A DNA stretch of 64,000 nt from JANTGF01 sp963750735 (GCA_963750735.1 CAVVRY010000019.1:496001-560000), one strand, 5' to 3'. Shown: positions 17,766 to 27,750, counted from the first letter of the stretch. Program-made: numbers and translations. Notes: generated by a model not told the origin, from the sequence alone.

Positions 17766-17773
17766 TATCTTTG
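17766..17773 (+). promoter_or_regulatory. -7 element of the DHH phosphoesterase gene
   Basis: TATCTTTG, an exact TAnnTTTG match, 25 bases before the GTG start. Confidence 0.55.
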
Positions 17774-17798
17774 TGCCACATTATAAACAGGAAGAATA

Positions 17799-18821
17799 GT
17801 GGAGTATATTTCAAATAAGCTTTTAGAAAATACAAAGAATGCTATTGAAGCAGCAGCTAATATAGTCATACTTACTCATATGAACCCGGATGGTGATGCC
17901 ATAGGTTCATCTCTTGGATTGTACCATTTTCTAAAACTTTCAGGTAAAAGCGTAAAGGTTATCACTCCTAACTCCTATCCCAATTTTCTTCACTGGCTGC
18001 CTGGAGATGATGATGTGGTTGATTTTGATAGGAAATCGAAAAAAGCAAGCAGATTAATTGGGGAGGCTGATACATTCTTTCTCCTCGATTTCAATGAATT
18101 GAAGAGAATTGGAAAAATGGGAGAGGTCGTTTCAAAGAATAAAACGGCAACCAAAATCCTGATAGACCATCATCCCAATCCGGTTGAGAAATGTACTATA
18201 GAAATATCAGATATTCGTGTAAGTTCTACAGCTGAACTGGTATTTCATCTTCTTTCCTCGCTTGATAAAGAGTTGGTATCAGATATCAATGTAAGTGAAT
18301 GCTTATTTACCGGGATAATGACAGATACAGGGTGTTTTAGTTTCAATTCTTCGCGTCCCTCCACATTTGAGGCAGTGTCTGCCTTGCTAAAATCGGGCAT
18401 CAATAAAGATAAAATCTACGATAATCTTTATAACAATTTCTCTGATGACAGGATGAAATTATTGGGTTTCAGCCTGGATAAAAAAATGACGGTGATTCCA
18501 GAATATAAAACTGCCTACATAAGCCTTACCATGGAAGAGATGAAAATGTATAATTTTTCTGTTGGTGATTCCGAAGGTTTTGTAAATTTTCCACTCAGTA
18601 TAAAAGGAGTTGTCTTTACTGTCCTTTTTCTTGAAAAAAAGGGATACGTGAAGTTATCACTCCGGTCTAAAGGCGATTTTCCGGCCAATGAGGTGGCAAA
18701 AAAATATTTCAATGGAGGTGGCCATAAAAATGCAGCTGGTGGAGAATCCATGCTTAGTTTGTCTGAAACAATTGAGAAATTTGAGTCAATACTACCTGAA
18801 TACGCTCATTTAGTAAAGTAG
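17799..18821 (+). CDS. DHH-family phosphoesterase (NrnA-like oligoribonuclease / pAp phosphatase)
   Basis: 340 residues. Start is a GTG with AGGAAG eight bases before it; no in-frame ATG nearby gives the conserved N-terminus. DHH domain motifs: HMNPDGDAIGSSLG (about 26-39), LLDFNE, and ILIDHHPNP (the DHH motif proper, about 118), then DTGCFSF. C-terminal DHHA1 domain with FNGGGHKNAAGG (about 310). NrnA-type enzymes degrade short RNA and dephosphorylate pAp. The next gene is a GldI-like FKBP, the usual neighbour in this phylum. Confidence 0.92.
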   Translation: MEYISNKLLENTKNAIEAAANIVILTHMNPDGDAIGSSLGLYHFLKLSGKSVKVITPNSYPNFLHWLPGDDDVVDFDRKSKKASRLIGEADTFFLLDFNELKRIGKMGEVVSKNKTATKILIDHHPNPVEKCTIEISDIRVSSTAELVFHLLSSLDKELVSDINVSECLFTGIMTDTGCFSFNSSRPSTFEAVSALLKSGINKDKIYDNLYNNFSDDRMKLLGFSLDKKMTVIPEYKTAYISLTMEEMKMYNFSVGDSEGFVNFPLSIKGVVFTVLFLEKKGYVKLSLRSKGDFPANEVAKKYFNGGGHKNAAGGESMLSLSETIEKFESILPEYAHLVK

Positions 18822-18822
18822 G

Positions 18823-19342
18823 ATGAAGAGACTAATCCCAATACTCATTATTAACAATATTTGTTATCTTTTCATGTAGGGGAAAAGAAGAAAAAGTACA
18901 GACTCGTTCCATCGATGATCAGTCTTTAATGGAAATCAATAAATTTTTGGTTGAGAAGGATGTAGAATTGATTCAATCCTATATCAACCGAATGAATTGG
19001 GAGATGACTGAAGATTCAACCGGGTTCTGGTATTATATTGTTGAAAGGGGCAATGGTGGAAAATTATTTAACGGAGATATAATTACAATTGATTATTCTG
19101 AAAGTTTACTTGATGGAACCTTGTGTACAACAACTGCAGGTAAAGAGCCACGAAGCTTCAAACTGGGTTATGGCGAAATTACAAGGGGCTTAGATGAGGG
19201 AATTGTACATATGCAGGTTGGTGACTCAGCCAGGTTTATTTTTCCACCCAATATGGCTTATGGATTGACAGGAGATGGAAGCCGGATACCCGCCCGGTCA
19301 GTGATCATTTGCCATGTAAGACTTCTTTCAAAACTTAAATAA
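18823..19342 (+). CDS. gldI: GldI-like FKBP-type peptidyl-prolyl isomerase lipoprotein, frameshifted in the signal peptide
   Basis: The intact part (from an ATG at 18929) is 137 residues with an FKBP domain (FNGDIITIDYSESLLDG, ITRGLDEGIVHMQVGDSARFIFPPNMAYG). Reading upstream in the same frame gives LLTIFVIFSCRGKEEK, a lipobox, but no start codon. The missing start is the ATG at 18823, whose frame reads MKRLIPILI before a stop. One extra base near 18848-18852 separates the two. With it removed the protein is a standard lipoprotein of about 170 residues. Position after the DHH gene and the lipoprotein FKBP build fit GldI, which is needed for gliding/type IX secretion in Flavobacterium; the specific name is inference. 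Confidence 0.72.
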
Positions 19343-19439
19343 TTGAGGGGAGTTATTTATAATCAGATTTCTTTTTATTAGAGATTAAACAATTGGTATA
19401 GTTTTTGAAGATAAAGAGTTCAACATTAAACTAGAAAAT

Positions 19440-19943
19440 ATGAAAATTGTAAAATTTGCATACTCAATTTTAATCATTCTGGTAGTTTTTGCATTGATTG
19501 GGAATTCTTGTGTAAAAGGTACCGATCCCGCACTGGAAGAAATGAAAAGAATTGCTGAATTTTTGGATATAAATGGTATTACTGAGGATCCTAAGCCAAG
19601 TGGCCTCTATTATCTTGAAATCACAGAAGGAGATAGTTTAACGCCTGTGGCTGGCGATACAGTTGGTATTAATTTCATTCAAAGTAATATAATGGGATAT
19701 GTATCAAATACGAATATTGAAGAAAAGGCAAAAGAATACAATTTATGGGATCCTTCATTTACATATGAACCACTAAGGTTTAAACTGGGTGATTCAACAA
19801 TGATTGCAGGGATAAATGAGGGTGTTTCATATATGAAATTTGGTGGAGACGCTAATTTGGTTATTCCATCCAGTTTAGCTTTTGAGAATTATGAAACACT
19901 CCTTATCTATGTTGAACTGGTTGAAGTTAAAAAGAGTGAATAG
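19440..19943 (+). CDS. FKBP-like lipoprotein, degenerate isomerase domain
   Basis: 167 residues. Lipoprotein signal ending GNSC (Cys about 24). The stalk DPALEEMKRIAEFLDINGITEDPKPSGLYYLEITEG is the same as that of the next FKBP gene. The FKBP core is recognisable (AGINEGVSYMKFGGDANLVIPSSLAFE) but lacks several of the usual pocket residues (no YxG...F.SS), so isomerase activity is doubtful. It is the second of four FKBP-type genes in a row, 15-100 bases apart. Confidence 0.8.
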   Translation: MKIVKFAYSILIILVVFALIGNSCVKGTDPALEEMKRIAEFLDINGITEDPKPSGLYYLEITEGDSLTPVAGDTVGINFIQSNIMGYVSNTNIEEKAKEYNLWDPSFTYEPLRFKLGDSTMIAGINEGVSYMKFGGDANLVIPSSLAFENYETLLIYVELVEVKKSE

Positions 19944-19966
19944 ATAAATCAATTTTTATGATTTTT

Positions 19967-20452
19967 ATGAAAGAATTATTGAATTTTACAAAAGTACTTT
20001 CTTTTGTTTTCCTGGTGATACTTGCAAATTCATGTAATAAGGACGACGGCAGTGCTGAGAAATTAAGACAGGAGGCCGAAGCACTGGAAGCATATCTTAT
20101 AGATAATAATATAACCACTGAACCTCAACCAAGTGGTCTTTATTATATTGAAACACTGGCTGGTGCAGGTAGTGCTCCAACATATGGGCAACGAGTACAT
20201 GTTCATTATACTGGAAAACTTCTGAATGGTTCTGTTTTTGATTCCTCTGAAGGCAAGTTACCATTTGATTTTCCATTGGGATTAGGGTATGTTATTGCAG
20301 GTTGGGATGAAGGCATTGCATTGATGAAAGAAGGAGGAAAAGCAACACTTATTATTCCCTCAACGCTGGGTTATGGTTCTTCCGGAAAAGGTTCTATTGC
20401 GCCATACTCCACCCTGGTTTTTGATGTAGAACTAGTTGATATTGGAATGTAG
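19967..20452 (+). CDS. FKBP-type peptidyl-prolyl cis-trans isomerase lipoprotein
   Basis: 161 residues from the ATG at 19967; an ATG three codons earlier (19958) is also possible. Lipobox LANSC. A short helical stalk is followed by a complete FKBP domain (about 65-160): VHVHYTGKLLNGSVFDSS, GWDEGIALMKEGGKATLIIPSTLGYGSSG, LVFDVELVDI. These carry the usual Tyr, Phe, Asp, Trp pocket. It would act as an envelope protein-folding catalyst. Five bases separate it from the next FKBP gene, so they are co-transcribed. Confidence 0.92.
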   Translation: MKELLNFTKVLSFVFLVILANSCNKDDGSAEKLRQEAEALEAYLIDNNITTEPQPSGLYYIETLAGAGSAPTYGQRVHVHYTGKLLNGSVFDSSEGKLPFDFPLGLGYVIAGWDEGIALMKEGGKATLIIPSTLGYGSSGKGSIAPYSTLVFDVELVDIGM

Positions 20453-20457
20453 AAATA

Positions 20458-21297
20458 ATGAGAAAGCTACTCATTATATGGGTATTCCTTATTTCATTAA
20501 TCCTATTTAGTTCAGTTCAGATTTTTTCCCAGGTAATTACAAATCAACCCTCTGCCATTTCTGATTACGAATTCACCCGTAAATCTTCAGGTGTTGAAAT
20601 CGCCTGTATGCATAAAGGTATAGGGGAGCTTGTTAAAGTCGGAGATTTAATAAAGGTCCATTTTGCAGGTTCCACTTCTGAGGGAAAGGAATTCTATTCC
20701 ACTATAAAGCAAAATAAACCTGCTACAGTTGTAGTGGGTATAGGTAAACTTATTCCAGGACTGGATGAGGGCCTTCAGGAACTTACGGTTGGTTCTAAAG
20801 CCATATTTAAGATCCCTGCATCTATGGGGTATGGTGAGCAGGGCTATGGGAACTATGTACCACCTAACGCCGACCTGGTTTTTCTTGTTGAGGTAATTGA
20901 CATACTGGAAAATCCAAATCCTGTTTTACCATTCAATATTGAGGGAAAAGATACAATTACCGGTAAAAATGAGCTCAAATATATTTTTGTAAAAAAGAAG
21001 GATGCATTGCAGGCTGAATCAGGAGATTCTGTTTGGGTAAATTACATTGGCTATTTGCCGGATGGAAAAATATTTGACACATCTTTTTCTGCTGGAGTCC
21101 CATTTTCATTTAAGCTTGGAGATCCTCAAATAATCAAAGGCTGGAATAGAGGTATTGCATTGATGAAAGAAGGGGAGAAGGTAAGATTTTTTATCCCATG
21201 GAAAATGGCTTACGGAAAGGATGGGTTTTTGCCTAAAATTCCCCCAAAGACAGATCTGACTTTTGATATTGAACTGATTCAGATAAAGAAGAAATAA
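20458..21297 (+). CDS. Secreted protein with two FKBP-type isomerase domains
   Basis: 279 residues. Sec signal peptide (MRKLLIIWVFLISLILFSSVQIFSQ). First FKBP domain about 45-155 (IKVHFAGSTSEGKEFYST, GLDEGLQELTVGSKAIFKIPASMGYGEQGYG), second about 170-277 (VWVNYIGYLPDGKIFDTS, GWNRGIALMKEGEKVRFFIPWKMAYGKDG). The first domain has several changed pocket residues, the second fewer. It closes the FKBP operon and ends at a bidirectional terminator. Confidence 0.9.
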   Translation: MRKLLIIWVFLISLILFSSVQIFSQVITNQPSAISDYEFTRKSSGVEIACMHKGIGELVKVGDLIKVHFAGSTSEGKEFYSTIKQNKPATVVVGIGKLIPGLDEGLQELTVGSKAIFKIPASMGYGEQGYGNYVPPNADLVFLVEVIDILENPNPVLPFNIEGKDTITGKNELKYIFVKKKDALQAESGDSVWVNYIGYLPDGKIFDTSFSAGVPFSFKLGDPQIIKGWNRGIALMKEGEKVRFFIPWKMAYGKDGFLPKIPPKTDLTFDIELIQIKKK

Positions 21298-21327
21298 AAA
21301 AGCCGAATCAAGAGATCCGGCTTTTCT
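21295..21327. terminator. Bidirectional terminator between convergent genes
   Basis: AAAAAGCCG, loop, CGGCTTTT, symmetrical with A and T tracts on the two sides, between the FKBP operon and the convergent propeller gene. Confidence 0.8.
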
Positions 21328-21336
21328 ACTAAGTTT

Positions 21337-24300
21337 TTACTTCAATGGTTTGTAGTCTTTAAATGGGCTTATTTCTGCATCTTCAACAGCTTTCCTGTAT
21401 TTTGGCCATTCTTCTTCGTAGAATTTATTTACCTTTTCCAGAGTATTGTCAATTACTTCCTCAGCTTGCTTTAGACTCAACAACTCAGTGTCATTTAAAG
21501 GCTCCATACTATAGATAGCTGAACGAATCCCCCGGATTTTTGTAGTTACAATATCGGGATTGCGGAATATGCCCTGCACATTTTCTTTTTCAAGCATATC
21601 AGCAGTCATTGTTTTCATGGCCGCTTCAACTTCTTTTGTTACATCTCTAAGGTTCTTTAATTTATCATCTTTTTTCTTTGGAGTAATCTTTTTTATTGTG
21701 GCCATAGCCTCTTTACTTTCCTTTATTCTGTCATATGCCTTGGCTAAAAGATCAACCTTTTTAAGTATTGGTTTTAGGATCTCCTGATTTTTAAGAATTG
21801 CATCGGCATCAATTTCCAGTCTTGGATCACTTTTAACAGTAAGCAAAGTTGAGTCAGTAGCATCCTGATAGGTGAATTTCAACGTATATGTGCCAGGCAC
21901 AGCATAACCTCCGCCTCCACGTTCAGGTGACCCGGGACGAGGTGCTGATTGATTCGGCCAGCGGAATCCCTTTTTGTCCAATCCCCAGTAGGTTCTGTTT
22001 ATACCTGTTTTGGGAACAACTGTTAAGGTGCGTATTACAGTACCAGAACCATCAATAATTTCGATTTTTGCTTTCTTGGCATTGGGATTACCAACTGGGC
22101 CATTGCCAAAGCCTCCATACATTGACCTTCTGCCCATATTCACATTAGGGGCTTGATTACTTTGCTTTTCTCCTTCTTTAACAGAAAATGTAATCATAGC
22201 ACCAGATCTGCGGTTTTCTCCAGAATAGTAGGCATTTCCAGCTGAATAATAACCAGGAGCTCCTTTCCTGCTAACTATAAAAGCCTCAGGAGGAGTATAA
22301 ACCTGAAGATCTTTATCTAAAATATCTGCTCCTTTTGATGCCATTTCCCGCAATGGACGAATATCATCTAGAATCCAGACAGAGCGACCAAATGTTCCGA
22401 TTACCAGATCATGCTCCCGGGGATGAATTACCATATCCATGGTGGAAACATTGGGGTAATCATCGCCCCACAAAGTCCAATTCCTGGCACCATCAATACT
22501 TACGTAAAGCCCGGTTTCTGTTCCCAGGAACATAAGATTGGGTTCAATTGGATCCTGAACAAAAGAAAGCACATGACCAAATACCATAGTCTCGTCTACA
22601 AGTCTTTCCCATGATTTCCCATAATTCTTCGTATGATATAAGTAAGGTGTATAGTCATGTCGACGATAATTATTGGCGACAATGAAAGCTTCACCCTCAT
22701 TGTATTTTGAAGGATGCACCTGAGGAATCCAGCTGCCTTCAGGAAGATCTTTAATGCCTTTTGCTACATTCTTCCAGTTTTTACCTCCATCCTCGGTGAT
22801 TTGTATATTCCCGTCATCAGTGCCTACCCATATCAAACCTTCTTTCAACGGGCTGGGAGAAATTGCAAGGATTGTTGTATAATTTTCTGCACCGGTAACA
22901 TCATAGGTGAGTCCTCCGCTTTCAAGTTGTTTCTGTTTGGTTGTATCGTTTGTTGTAAGATCAGGTGAAATTATTTCCCAGCTATCTCCGCGAGTTGTAC
23001 TTTTATGTACAAATTGGCTGCCAAAATAAATAGTTTCCTTATTGAAAGGATCAGCAGCTATAGCCGCATTCCAGTTGAATCTTAATGTTAATCCATCAGG
23101 ATGGACAGGTCGAATGCTTTTGCTGTAACCAGTCTCTAAATCTACCCGGCCAACATAGCCCTGTTGTGACATCGAATAGCAGTATCTTGGATTAGATGGA
23201 TCTGGTAAAACATCAAAACCATCTCCACCCGATAAACTTGCCCAGTAAGTATTTATAATACCTCCTGATTGCCAAATATATGCTGGTCCTCTCCAGGAGC
23301 CATTGTCCTGTAAACCACCATAAACATTGTAGGGTAATTCGTTGTCGACACTAATATGATAAAATTGTCCAAGTGGCAAGTTTTCAACGAATCTCCAGGT
23401 CTTACCATGGTCAAGAGTGATAGCAAGTCCACCATCATTACCGTTCATCATAAACTTTGGATTATTCGGATGAATCCACCATGCATGATGATCAGGATGG
23501 ATCCCGTTTCCAATTAATTGTGTAAAAGTTTTCCCTCCATCTTCACTAATATTTACCCTTGAGAATAAAGAATATACCCTGTTCTCATTCATAGGATCAA
23601 CATAAATTTCAGCATAATAGAATGGGCGATCTCCAATATTTTTTTCACCAGCTTTCTTCCAGGTAAAACCACCATCATCTGAACGATAAAGAGCGTTTTT
23701 ACTGGATTCAATTAAGGCATAAACTACTTTTGGATTGCTTCTGGCAATGGCTAATCCCATACGGCCAACATCTCCCTTGGGAAGACCTTCTTTTTCAGTA
23801 AGCTTTTTCCAGTTCTTACCTGCATCAAAGGTTACATACAATCCTGATCCAGATCCGCCTGAATTAAAAAACCAGGGCCAACGTTTGTGTTCCCACATGT
23901 TTACAAATATTTTATTCGGATTGGAAGGGTCCATAACCATATCTCCAACTCCAGATAAATCATTTGTATACAATATTTTCTCCCATGTTTCACCACCATC
24001 TGTGGTTTTATAAACACCTCTATCTTCCTGTGCACCCCAGGGAGATCCTATGGCTCCAACATAGACAATATCACTATTATTTGGATCAATAATTATTCTG
24101 TGAATGTGTCTGGTTTTTTCCAGGCCCATAAGTTTCCAGGATTTTCCTCCATCCATGGTTTTATATATGCCATAACCACCTGAATTACTATTTCTTGGAT
24201 TTCCCTCACCAGTGCCGGCCCAGACAATGTCAGGTGATTTTTGATAGATGGCAACAGCCCCAATTGATAAAACTTTTTCTTTATCGAATATTGGTTTCCA

Positions 24301-24534
24301 ATCGTATCCTCCACTTTCTGATTTCCATAAACCACCTGATGCTGTTCCTACATACATAATAGATGGGTCCTCATGAACAACATCTATTGAGGTGACCCGT
24401 CCACTCATACCGGCAGGTCCAATACTTCTGAATTTTAAATCTTTAAGCTTTTCCATATCAAGTTTTTGGCCAGACAAGGAAAAAACAGTCAGTAAACTCA
24501 AAATTGAATAGAAAGACAATCTTTTTAAAGTCAT
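21337..24534 (-). CDS. Secreted sortilin-like (VPS10/BNR-repeat) beta-propeller protein
   Basis: 1065 residues from the ATG at 24534, chosen because it gives a clean signal peptide (MTLKRLSFYSILSLLTVFSLSG); a frame-consistent ATG nine codons earlier does not. Residues about 30-720 carry repeated BNR/Asp-box signatures (SESGGYDWKPIF, TMDGGKSWKLMG, TTDGGETWEKIL, SDDGGFTWKKAG, TEDGGKNWKNVA), forming one or two beta-propellers. A C-terminal part (about 770-1065) has an FlgD-like strand region and a helical tail with KESKEAMATIKKI. The family is often labelled glycosyl hydrolase, but no catalytic residues were identified; function unknown. Single gene. Confidence 0.85.
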   Translation of the reverse strand: MTLKRLSFYSILSLLTVFSLSGQKLDMEKLKDLKFRSIGPAGMSGRVTSIDVVHEDPSIMYVGTASGGLWKSESGGYDWKPIFDKEKVLSIGAVAIYQKSPDIVWAGTGEGNPRNSNSGGYGIYKTMDGGKSWKLMGLEKTRHIHRIIIDPNNSDIVYVGAIGSPWGAQEDRGVYKTTDGGETWEKILYTNDLSGVGDMVMDPSNPNKIFVNMWEHKRWPWFFNSGGSGSGLYVTFDAGKNWKKLTEKEGLPKGDVGRMGLAIARSNPKVVYALIESSKNALYRSDDGGFTWKKAGEKNIGDRPFYYAEIYVDPMNENRVYSLFSRVNISEDGGKTFTQLIGNGIHPDHHAWWIHPNNPKFMMNGNDGGLAITLDHGKTWRFVENLPLGQFYHISVDNELPYNVYGGLQDNGSWRGPAYIWQSGGIINTYWASLSGGDGFDVLPDPSNPRYCYSMSQQGYVGRVDLETGYSKSIRPVHPDGLTLRFNWNAAIAADPFNKETIYFGSQFVHKSTTRGDSWEIISPDLTTNDTTKQKQLESGGLTYDVTGAENYTTILAISPSPLKEGLIWVGTDDGNIQITEDGGKNWKNVAKGIKDLPEGSWIPQVHPSKYNEGEAFIVANNYRRHDYTPYLYHTKNYGKSWERLVDETMVFGHVLSFVQDPIEPNLMFLGTETGLYVSIDGARNWTLWGDDYPNVSTMDMVIHPREHDLVIGTFGRSVWILDDIRPLREMASKGADILDKDLQVYTPPEAFIVSRKGAPGYYSAGNAYYSGENRRSGAMITFSVKEGEKQSNQAPNVNMGRRSMYGGFGNGPVGNPNAKKAKIEIIDGSGTVIRTLTVVPKTGINRTYWGLDKKGFRWPNQSAPRPGSPERGGGGYAVPGTYTLKFTYQDATDSTLLTVKSDPRLEIDADAILKNQEILKPILKKVDLLAKAYDRIKESKEAMATIKKITPKKKDDKLKNLRDVTKEVEAAMKTMTADMLEKENVQGIFRNPDIVTTKIRGIRSAIYSMEPLNDTELLSLKQAEEVIDNTLEKVNKFYEEEWPKYRKAVEDAEISPFKDYKPLK

Positions 24535-24689
24535 TTTAATGGTTGTTGTTAGGTTATACAATAAATTAAGGTCAGCAATTTAGAAAAAAATGATAAATGA
24601 TTTGAGAAAAAAGTAATTTTCTTATTCTGTTAATAACTTAACAAGGAGTTCAAATACATTTTTTACGATGTTGCCATATAGATAAATTC

Positions 24690-25397
24690 TTAAGCACTTT
24701 GGAGGATGAATATGGTGGGCCTTTTTTGAATATCAGGGATTTTCTTTTTCCATTGGCTAATATTTTTTGTCTGGATGAACTCTGAATCCATTGTGATATC
24801 TGTTGCTATGCATAAAAGAGTTTCAGCATGGCAGCTATTCAATATATCTTCCAATAGCTTTTGGTTCCTATAGGGGGCTTCCATAAATATTTGACTCTGG
24901 TTTTCCCGCCTGGATTTTTCTTCAAGTGCAAGGATTTCCTTTTTTCTCATTGGATTTTTTACCGGGATATACCCATTAAAAGCAAAATTCTGGCCATTTA
25001 ACCCTGATGCCATAAGAGCTAAAAGTATTGAAGATGGTCCAATTAAAGGTACAATACGGATGTTTTCTTTGTGAGCCAGGCTTACAATATCAGCACCCGG
25101 GTCAGCAATAGCCGGAGCACCTGCCTCTGATAGTATTCCCATATTGATTCCATTTAAAAGTGGATGGATATAGCTTTCTAGGTCTGACCGGGAAGTATGT
25201 TTGTTTAATTCGAAAAACCTGACTTGATTGAAGTCTTTATCATAACCCAGGGGTCTTAAAAAGCGTCTTGCTGTCCGAATGTTTTCAACAATGAAATGAT
25301 CCAATGATTTTATTATTTGAAGATTGATAGGCGGAAACAGGTCCGGATTTGTTTCTGTTCCCAGGGTAGTGGGTATAAGGTATAAAGTTGGTTTCAT
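24690..25397 (-). CDS. RsmI-like SAM-dependent methyltransferase (tetrapyrrole methylase fold)
   Basis: 235 residues. It opens LYLIPTTLGTETNPDLFPP and has the family loop GILSEAGAPAIADPGADIV and the segment GPSSILLALMASGLNGQNFAFNGYIP. RsmI methylates the ribose of C1402 in 16S rRNA; this shorter Bacteroidota form lacks the first few residues of classical RsmI, so it may be a paralogue with another target. It stands alone. Confidence 0.85.
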   Translation of the reverse strand: MKPTLYLIPTTLGTETNPDLFPPINLQIIKSLDHFIVENIRTARRFLRPLGYDKDFNQVRFFELNKHTSRSDLESYIHPLLNGINMGILSEAGAPAIADPGADIVSLAHKENIRIVPLIGPSSILLALMASGLNGQNFAFNGYIPVKNPMRKKEILALEEKSRRENQSQIFMEAPYRNQKLLEDILNSCHAETLLCIATDITMDSEFIQTKNISQWKKKIPDIQKRPTIFILQSA

Positions 25398-25513
25398 TCA
25401 ATCTAAATTAAAAAAAATCATGAAATGCTATCAATTGACCTTTTTTGATTAAGCAATGTAGGCCTCCGATACGGTAAATTTAGGTATTTTTACCTGACAC
25501 AAAATCAAAAGCA

Positions 25514-26281
25514 GTGCTGAATTTAACTTTTTTAGGTACAGGAACCTCTCAGGGGGTGCCGATTATTGGCTGTCGATGTTATGTATGCAGGTCTGAAGAT
25601 CAAAAGGATAAGCGTCTTAGATCATCGGTACTGATTCGAAATGAAAATCTTTCATTTGTTATTGATGCAGGTCCAGACTTCAGATATCAGATGTTAAGAG
25701 AGAAAGTTGATTCACTTGATGCGATTGTTTTGACTCATGAGCATCGGGATCATATTGCAGGTCTTGATGATGTTAGGGCTTTTAATTATATCCAAAAACG
25801 CGCTATGGATGTCTATGGAGAGAAACGTGTACTGGAGGAAGTAAGAAATCAATTTATGTATGCTTTTGACGATGATAAGTATCCTGGGGTTCCAAGCATA
25901 ATTCTCAATGCCATTGATGAGAAAGAATTTGAAATACAAGGGTTACCAATTATACCAATTCGGGCCATGCACTATACACTGCCAATTCTTGGATTTAGAA
26001 TAGGTGATCTTACTTATATTACTGATGCAAGTTTTATCTCTGATAGTGAAAAAAGGAAATTTTCTGACACGAAAATACTTATAATTAATGCTTTACGTAA
26101 AGAAGAGCACGTCACCCATTTCAACCTTGCTCAGGCATTACAACTGGCCAAGGAAATTTCACCTCAAAAAACATTTTTAACTCATATTAGTCATCAAATG
26201 GGCAAATATGAAGATGTTAATAGAGAACTTCCCGCAAATATTTTGCTTGCCTACGATGGAATGAGCATTGATTTTGATTAA
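25514..26281 (+). CDS. Metallo-beta-lactamase-fold hydrolase (PhnP-like)
   Basis: 255 residues. Start is a GTG; the conserved N-terminus LTFLGTGTSQGVPIIGCRCYVC follows immediately, so nothing is missing. Metal ligands: LTHEHRDHIAG (HxHxDH), later His in MHYTLPILGFRIG, ITDASFI, and H at LTHISHQMG. The two Cys in the GCRCYVC motif match the PhnP group, which hydrolyses cyclic phosphodiesters. The precise substrate is not known. Confidence 0.88.
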   Translation: MLNLTFLGTGTSQGVPIIGCRCYVCRSEDQKDKRLRSSVLIRNENLSFVIDAGPDFRYQMLREKVDSLDAIVLTHEHRDHIAGLDDVRAFNYIQKRAMDVYGEKRVLEEVRNQFMYAFDDDKYPGVPSIILNAIDEKEFEIQGLPIIPIRAMHYTLPILGFRIGDLTYITDASFISDSEKRKFSDTKILIINALRKEEHVTHFNLAQALQLAKEISPQKTFLTHISHQMGKYEDVNRELPANILLAYDGMSIDFD

Positions 26282-26438
26282 TCTATTCTATTTTATAGTC
26301 ATTCTTACTTCCAATTTGTTATTTGTAGTTTTGTTTTCCAGCTAATCTTCGTAACTTTAGAATTCAATACAATATCCTATTTAATATATTGGAAATTGAA
26401 AAGTTCTACTTAGCTAAATTCTCATTTATAAAATTATT

Positions 26439-27626
26439 ATGGAAAAAAAAGAGGTATATATTGTATCGGCAGTAAGGACCCCCATTGGTAGTTTCCTGGG
26501 AGGTTTATCAGATTTATCGGCAACAAAACTTGGATCTTTGGTGATAAAAGCTGCTGTTGAAAAGGCCGGAATTCAGGTCGATGATGTAAATGAAGTTTTT
26601 ATGGGCAATGTTTTGTCAGCTGGTTTGGGTCAGGCACCCGCACGCCAGGCTGCACTATTTGCGGGTTTGCCTAATTCTGTACCCTGTACTACTGTGAATA
26701 AGGTCTGTGCTTCTGGAATGAAAACTGTTATGTTTGGCACACAATCTATCATTGCAGGAGATAACGATGTTGTGGTCTGCGGGGGTATGGAAAGTATGTC
26801 GAACGTCCCCTTCTATGTTGAAAAGTACAGAACGGGAAATAAGCTTGGCCATAGTAAAATGATAGATGGGATGATTAATGATGGACTCTGGGATGTATAT
26901 AATGATTATCATATGGGTAATGCGGCAGAGTTGTGTGCTAGTGAATTGAAAATATCCCGTGAAGAGCAGGATGCTTTTACAATAAAATCTTACACTCGAT
27001 CAGGAGAAGCTACGGATAAGGGCTTGTTTAAGAATGAAATTGTTCCAGTAGAAATTCCACAGAGAAGGGGAGACCCAATAGTGATTGAAAAGGATGAAGA
27101 ATATACCCGGACAAATTTCGATAAGGTTCCATCACTGCGACCGGTTTTCCAAAAGGATGGCACAGTGACTGCTGCCAATGCATCTACCATCAATGATGGC
27201 GCTTCAGCAATGGTTTTGGTGAGTGGGAAAAAACTCAAGGAACTGGGGTTGAAGCCTATGGCTAAAGTAATAGCATATGCTGATGCAGCCCAGGCTCCTG
27301 AATGGTTTACTACTTCTCCCTCAAAAGCAGTAAAAAAGGCGTTGGAAATATCAGGTCTTACTATTAAGGACATTGATTACTTTGAAATTAATGAGGCCTT
27401 TGCTGTGGTGGTGATTGCAGCCTTGAAAGAATTAAACATAGATATTGACAAGACAAATGTGAATGGAGGAGGCGTTTCTCTTGGCCATCCGATAGGGGCC
27501 TCCGGCAACAGGATAATTGTTACACTTCTGAATGTATTGAAACAAAAAAATGCCAAATATGGCTTAGCTACCTTATGTAATGGAGGTGGTGGTGCTTCGG
27601 CAATTATTGTTGAAAATATTAAGTGA
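26439..27626 (+). CDS. Acetyl-CoA acetyltransferase (thiolase)
   Basis: 395 residues. Catalytic residues are all present: C90 (NKVCASGMK), H350 (SLGHPIGASG) and C380 (TLCNGGGG). It condenses or cleaves acetoacetyl-CoA. It sits alone between terminators, upstream of the two aconitase-family genes, but a terminator separates them. A weak TAnnTTTG match lies at 26326-26333, about 105 bases upstream. Confidence 0.95.
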   Translation: MEKKEVYIVSAVRTPIGSFLGGLSDLSATKLGSLVIKAAVEKAGIQVDDVNEVFMGNVLSAGLGQAPARQAALFAGLPNSVPCTTVNKVCASGMKTVMFGTQSIIAGDNDVVVCGGMESMSNVPFYVEKYRTGNKLGHSKMIDGMINDGLWDVYNDYHMGNAAELCASELKISREEQDAFTIKSYTRSGEATDKGLFKNEIVPVEIPQRRGDPIVIEKDEEYTRTNFDKVPSLRPVFQKDGTVTAANASTINDGASAMVLVSGKKLKELGLKPMAKVIAYADAAQAPEWFTTSPSKAVKKALEISGLTIKDIDYFEINEAFAVVVIAALKELNIDIDKTNVNGGGVSLGHPIGASGNRIIVTLLNVLKQKNAKYGLATLCNGGGGASAIIVENIK

Positions 27627-27651
27627 TTTTAAAGAGATTTATGTGTTTGAT

Positions 27652-27687
27652 AAAGAGGTCTTTAAGTGTAATACTGGAGGCCTTTTT
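27652..27687 (+). terminator. Intrinsic terminator of the thiolase gene
   Basis: Stem AAAGAGGTC / GGCCTTTTT with two wobble pairs, ending in five T. Confidence 0.7.
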
Positions 27688-27750
27688 GCTATTGTAAAAG
27701 CATGGTAAAGGATTTGTTAGAATTATTTAATTTAGGAACCAAAAATGTTT

